From Acidobacteriota bacterium (GTDB taxonomy: Bacteria > Acidobacteriota > Blastocatellia > Pyrinomonadales > Pyrinomonadaceae), in contig JAOTWT010000009.1 in the NCBI GenBank assembly GCA_029862725.1, positions 1 to 18,845 of the forward strand: 18,845 nt of DNA, in the 5' to 3' direction. The position numbers and the translations under genes are program-made. Under the pieces are notes generated by a model that saw only the letters and a list, made by a program, of their open reading frames with translations, made no database searches and was not told the origin of the DNA. Shown here in pieces: positions 14,943-18,845 of the stretch (its first letter is position 1; every line of letters begins with the position of its first letter).

Positions 14943-15241
14943 TTGCTCCGAGTTACCGATTTGACTGACTTCCCGGGCGTACCGCGATCCTCTTGAAGCT
15001 CTGCGGCAACGGAAAGTCCCAGATTTTACAGCGAATGATGTCGACCCAAACAGGTGTTTGCAGATTTGAGTCACCTGATGCTAATGTTGACACTCGCAAA
15101 TTGAGAATGGGCTCGTTAATTACTGGACGCAAAGGGCTGCCGGCGTCAGCCCCACAATTGGAAATATTTTGACATTCCACTAACAACAATTCAAAAGCCC
15201 ACCGCGGTTCGAACACAAGGAATCAATTCAAAAGGTCATTT
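14943..15241. other. 299-bp intergenic stretch upstream of the membrane spermidine-synthase-like gene
   Basis: No gene is supported. A perfect -35 box TTGACA lies at 15169-15174 but has no good -10 at 16-18 bp. An alternative TTGGAA (15158-15163) with TAACAA (15181-15186) is weak. AAAAGG about eight bases before 15242 serves as the ribosome site for the next gene. Confidence 0.35.
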
Positions 15242-17584
15242 ATGAAGCGACTACCAGTCTTTTCAGGCATCTTCTTACTCACCCTTTCAGTTTTAATGCT
15301 TGAGCTATCGCTGACCCGCTTGTTTTCGGCAACGATGTATTATCACTTTGCCTTTATGGCAATTTCCGTTGCCCTTTTTGGTTCCGGTGTAAGCGGTGTT
15401 TTTGTTTATGCGTTCAGAGACAGGCTCAACGAGGAGCGCACGGGAAAGTACTTGACGATCTCGTCGCTCCTGTTTGCATTTACAGTAATTTTCGCGCTCT
15501 ATGTGATCCTTGAATTCCCGCTTGTGCTGTCGGATCGAAGTGAGAACTATTTTCGGCTCCTGATCATATACGCGGCGACCTCGCTTCCGTTTTTTACCGC
15601 TGGTTGCGCCGTCACACTCAGCATAACGAGGTTTGCTAAGGATATCAGCCGTTTGTATCTATTTGATCTCGCCGGCGCCGCCCTTGGGTGTTTGCTCCTT
15701 ATTCCCGTACTCAATTATCTGGGCGCCATAAATGTCGTCATCTTTATCGCCTCGATCGGCACGCTTTCGGCGATTTTGTTCACGTTTGTTCAAAAGCAAA
15801 GCGTCGCTCTGAGACTCGCGGTTGTGGCCGTCGCTGTCGGTTCGTTCACCCTTCTGGGCCTGAACCTCTCGTTCGCCTTTTTCGAAATACAGAGCTCTAA
15901 GGGATACAAGGAAGAGAAGCTGCTTTTTTCGAAATGGAACTCTTTTTCGAGGATCACCGTCGACGGCGACCTGGATGATGAACTATCGATCAAGATCGAC
16001 TCCGACGCGGCAACCCTGATCGCCAAAGACTGGCGTGAAAAAGACGTGCAGGAGCGTCTAAAGAATGACATTTCGGCCCTCGCCTACAATCTAAAACCGG
16101 AGTCCAGGGTGGCGATCATCGGCCCGGGGGGCGGCCTTGATGTCGCGACCGCGATAGCCTTTGGCGCAAAGAGCATAACCGCGGTCGAGATCAACCCGAT
16201 CATCGCCGAAGACGTGATGCTCCGGGAACCGTTTAAGTCCCATAGCGGTGACATTTACGGCCAACCCAATGTTTCGTTGATTGTCGACGAGGGCCGTTCA
16301 TTCATTCGCCGTACGGACGAATCCTACGACATCCTGCAGGGAACCATGGTAGACACATGGGCGGCGACCGCGGCCGGTGCGTTTTCGCTTTCGGAAAACA
16401 ACCTCTACACGGTCGAGGCCTTTCGGGATTATGCGTCGCATCTTTCCGCCGACGGTATCCTGACGATGACGCGCTGGTATTTCGAACCGCCCGATCAACT
16501 CCTGAGGCTGATCTCACTGTCGCGGGCGATGATGGCCGATCTTGAGATAGAGAATCCCGACAGGCACTTCATACTCATACGCGACCGGTTTACGAACCCC
16601 GACCGGACCCCGGCGTCTTTCCTATTCAAGAAATCGGAATTTACAGACGAAGAGGTCCGCAAGATAGAGTCAATATCGAAAGAGAACAACTTCGAGATCC
16701 TTTACACGCCACTGACAAGGCCGGACAACGTCTTCACACAGATGATCGAGGCAAAAGACCCCGCCGCACTTTGGAATTCACTCGAATACAACGTGGCGCC
16801 GACCTACGACAACAACCCGTTCTTCTTTAACTCGCTGCGGCTAAAGAATCTCTCTAAAGCATTCGGACACGGTGCTGCCGAGTGGCGTAAATCGAACCTC
16901 GGCACCTTCGTTTTGTTCGCGCTTTTGGGGATCACGGGTGTTTTGGTGTTGCTGTTCATACTGCTTCCGCTGATGCTGATCAGGAACCCGGCTATAAAAG
17001 GAAAATCGCGTTTGAGTACGCCTTACGTTCTGTACTTCGGGTGCCTTGGGGCCGGCTTTATCATTGTCGAGATCGCGATGATCCAAAAATTCATTCTGTT
17101 TTTGGGTCACCCGGTATACGCGCTGGCGGTAATCCTGTTTTCTCTCCTGACGTTCAGCGCGATCGGCAGTTATCTGAGCGGCAAATTTGCGGACAAGAGT
17201 CTGAGAAAACTCATAATCCGGGTTATTTTTGCGATCGTGGTTCTCTCGCTCATATACATTCTGGTCCTGCCCTCGATCTTCTATGGTCTCGTCGCTCTGC
17301 AGCTCTGGATAAGAATCCTGATATCGGTGCTGTTGATGGCGCCGCTCGCCTTATTGATGGGGATGCCGATGCCGGCGGGGATCAAACTTGTTTCCGAGCG
17401 ATATCCATCAATCATTCCGTGGGCATGGGGTGTCAACGGCGCAGCTTCCGTTATGGGGTCGGTCGCAGCCCTGGCGATAGCGATCCTGACCGGGTTCAAC
17501 GAGGCAATCCTGGCCGGCAGCGGGATCTATTTGGTCGGAGCAATGATGATCGCTTTCGCGGAATCCGGCAGACGGAGCCAGTAG
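15242..17584 (+). CDS. Membrane protein with central spermidine-synthase-like (Rossmann methyltransferase-fold) domain
   Basis: A 780-residue protein starting at ATG 15242. The N-terminal part (5-215) holds about six transmembrane helices, starting with FSGIFLLTLSVLMLELSLTR. Residues about 220-500 form a soluble domain related to polyamine aminopropyltransferases: VAIIGPGGGLDVATAIAFGA (290-309) is the nucleotide-binding loop, VEIN (315-318) supplies the acidic residue at the end of strand 2, and the segment near 362-384 (YDILQG, then AFSLSENNLYT) matches the strand-4 and gatekeeping region. From about 555 to the end are another six to seven helices. Related fusions are common in environmental bacteria; whether they make polyamines or modify another substrate is unknown. 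In place of the usual catalytic Asp-rich loop it has GTMVDTWAA, so classical activity is uncertain. Confidence 0.85.
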   Translation: MKRLPVFSGIFLLTLSVLMLELSLTRLFSATMYYHFAFMAISVALFGSGVSGVFVYAFRDRLNEERTGKYLTISSLLFAFTVIFALYVILEFPLVLSDRSENYFRLLIIYAATSLPFFTAGCAVTLSITRFAKDISRLYLFDLAGAALGCLLLIPVLNYLGAINVVIFIASIGTLSAILFTFVQKQSVALRLAVVAVAVGSFTLLGLNLSFAFFEIQSSKGYKEEKLLFSKWNSFSRITVDGDLDDELSIKIDSDAATLIAKDWREKDVQERLKNDISALAYNLKPESRVAIIGPGGGLDVATAIAFGAKSITAVEINPIIAEDVMLREPFKSHSGDIYGQPNVSLIVDEGRSFIRRTDESYDILQGTMVDTWAATAAGAFSLSENNLYTVEAFRDYASHLSADGILTMTRWYFEPPDQLLRLISLSRAMMADLEIENPDRHFILIRDRFTNPDRTPASFLFKKSEFTDEEVRKIESISKENNFEILYTPLTRPDNVFTQMIEAKDPAALWNSLEYNVAPTYDNNPFFFNSLRLKNLSKAFGHGAAEWRKSNLGTFVLFALLGITGVLVLLFILLPLMLIRNPAIKGKSRLSTPYVLYFGCLGAGFIIVEIAMIQKFILFLGHPVYALAVILFSLLTFSAIGSYLSGKFADKSLRKLIIRVIFAIVVLSLIYILVLPSIFYGLVALQLWIRILISVLLMAPLALLMGMPMPAGIKLVSERYPSIIPWAWGVNGAASVMGSVAALAIAILTGFNEAILAGSGIYLVGAMMIAFAESGRRSQ

Positions 17585-17644
17585 TTCGCGAAATGGTAGA
17601 TCATGACGTGCTCCGGGTATTGGTGGAAAGACCGGCCAGCCCCG

Positions 17645-17665
17645 GTCGCCGAAGGCGACTTGTCT
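17645..17665 (+). terminator. Hairpin after the spermidine-synthase-like gene
   Basis: GTCGCC (17645-17650) and GGCGAC (17654-17659) form a perfect stem with a GAA triloop, followed by TTGTCT. The T content is low, so it is a weak terminator at best. It lies 60 bases after the stop and 46 bases before the next ATG. Confidence 0.45.
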
Positions 17666-17705
17666 GATAAAATGGACTCCGTTTGATCAAAATTGTTGAG
17701 CAAAT

Positions 17706-18845
17706 ATGGCGGTTCGCAAAACATTCAAACGGGCGAAAAACAAATTGCTATGGGCCTTGTTGTCCATAGTGTTGGTTTCTTGCTTTCTAGCCTCGCTCGT
17801 CCAGACTTCGGGTGATCGCGTCCAGGTCCAGGACATTAAAATCCCGACACAAAATGGGCAATGGCTGGTCGCGGATCTTTTTAAACCGAGATCTGCCACA
17901 AAGCAAAACCCGGCCCCGCTGGTGGTTGTTGTGCCGGGCTTTCAGCGTTCGAAAGAATCCCTTTCAAATATATCGCTGGAATTGGCCCGGCGCGGTATTG
18001 TAGTGATTTCGATCGACCCGTATGCGCAGGGAGGATCGAGTGCGTCAATGAGCAGGCGCGCTGCAACTACGGAAGGATACGGCATGTTTGCAGTCGTTGA
18101 TTATGCGGCCGGAACCTCGAATCTGAATTATGTCGACAAGTCCCGAATCGGAGCGACGGGGCATTCCGCCGGTGGAAATGCTGCGATACGAGGTGCCAAT
18201 TATTTTGGCAAGAGAGCGCAAAAAGGCGGCAAGAAAAGCAGGCTGCATTCCGTTTTCGTTTCCGGCTATGTCCTGACCCTGACGGACGAGGTCTTGGCGG
18301 ATGTGCGGTCCAATGTCGGGATGAGCTACGCCTTTTATGATGAAGGCGCCTACCGCAACGAGCTTAAGAACGCGGATATGCGTCGGGCTCCTGAAGCCCT
18401 GCGCCTTGTAAACTCCGGGCGTGTTTCGGGGGAAACGCCGGTCAAGGAAGTAAGTCTCGGCCGGTACTACGGGGATGCCGCGCAAAGAAATTTACGCGTT
18501 GTGCACAACGAAAGGGTACTGCATCCCTTTCAGCCATACATTGCGGAAGCAACCGCTAATCAGATCGAGTATTTCGAAAGGGTGTTTTCGATCGATAGCG
18601 GACTTTCAAGCCGCGATCAGATCTGGCAGTGGAAAGAATTGTTTAGTCTGATATCGCTGATCGCGGCAGTTATCCTGCTTGTGCCCCTCGGCCGACTACT
18701 GTTGGAGGTACCGTTCTTCAAACCACTCGTGCACCAGATACCCGAGGCGTTGCCGCGTCCAAAAGGCAAGGGCCGAGCGCTCTCGTGGATCTTATTTGCC
18801 GTCGCCGCTTTGATCGCCTGCTTTTCGTACATTCCGATGGCAGAA
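17706..18845 (+). CDS. Alpha/beta hydrolase with N-terminal anchor and C-terminal membrane helices, cut by window edge
   Basis: 380 codons are present from ATG 17706; an in-frame TGA nine bases upstream fixes the start region. Residues 13-32 are a membrane anchor or signal (LLWALLSIVLVSCFLASL). The hydrolase domain covers about 40-295: strand and oxyanion region PLVVVVPGFQ (71-80), nucleophile elbow GHSAGG (S154), and a likely catalytic His in VLHPFQPY (H273) ahead of an amphipathic helix, as in dienelactone-hydrolase-type enzymes. The acid residue is not clear. After residue 310 a hydrophobic helix (LFSLISLIAAVILLVPLG) and a second one (WILFAVAALIACFSYI) begin a membrane domain that continues beyond the window. 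The substrate is unknown. It follows the spermidine-synthase-like gene by 121 bp with only a weak hairpin between, so cotranscription is possible. Confidence 0.82.
   Translation, partial: MAVRKTFKRAKNKLLWALLSIVLVSCFLASLVQTSGDRVQVQDIKIPTQNGQWLVADLFKPRSATKQNPAPLVVVVPGFQRSKESLSNISLELARRGIVVISIDPYAQGGSSASMSRRAATTEGYGMFAVVDYAAGTSNLNYVDKSRIGATGHSAGGNAAIRGANYFGKRAQKGGKKSRLHSVFVSGYVLTLTDEVLADVRSNVGMSYAFYDEGAYRNELKNADMRRAPEALRLVNSGRVSGETPVKEVSLGRYYGDAAQRNLRVVHNERVLHPFQPYIAEATANQIEYFERVFSIDSGLSSRDQIWQWKELFSLISLIAAVILLVPLGRLLLEVPFFKPLVHQIPEALPRPKGKGRALSWILFAVAALIACFSYIPMAE

Noticed and set aside
14953..15216. 87-codon minus-strand ORF (GTG start) in the gap before the spermidine-synthase-like gene
   Set aside because: No ribosome site, no recognisable domain, and it occupies the probable promoter region.

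Overview
The window is one 18.8 kb stretch of a Gram-negative-type chromosome with moderate GC. It carries about twelve protein genes, many of them exported or membrane-bound. The mix suggests an environmental heterotroph, and the protein style (Tat-exported GH30, secreted beta-propeller, YtcJ-like amidohydrolase, membrane spermidine-synthase-like fusion, eCIS-type DUF4157 protein) is most reminiscent of Acidobacteriota such as Blastocatellia. That placement is inference: there is no rRNA or marker gene here. No tRNA, rRNA, CRISPR array or intact transposase was seen.

Layout. (1) Positions 1-6599, all minus strand. In transcription order: an unrecognised acidic helical protein (6599-5130), a two-domain toxin-like protein with a DUF4157/eCIS-core domain and a C-terminal cytidine-deaminase-like zinc motif (4708-3362), an exported S15/PepX-type peptidase whose start overlaps the toxin stop and whose frame is broken by one base in a C-run (3375-1529), and a Tat-exported GH30 glycosidase cut by the window edge (1450-1). 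(2) Positions 6600-7149: intergenic, with a cluster of hairpins. (3) A secreted beta-propeller protein (7150-9099, +) and a secreted double DUF4440 protein (10121-9288, -) converge on three stacked inverted repeats, including a 54-bp palindromic element and a strong poly-U terminator. (4) Positions 10122-10692: no intact gene, possible gene relic. (5) An exported amidohydrolase (12414-10693, -) with its own promoter. (6) A divergent plus-strand block: a Crp/Fnr-family regulator, a Spy/CpxP-like periplasmic protein preceded by a Crp/Fnr-type palindrome in class II promoter position, and a membrane protein. (7) A large membrane protein with a central spermidine-synthase-like methyltransferase-fold domain, then an alpha/beta hydrolase with C-terminal membrane helices that runs off the right edge.

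The strongest candidate for a new system is the DUF4157-deaminase protein. It has the domain plan of an effector loaded into an extracellular contractile injection system or released as a polymorphic toxin, but no injection-system structural gene and no recognisable immunity gene lies in the window. The second is a self-contained regulatory unit in which the Crp/Fnr protein probably controls the adjacent Spy-like gene.
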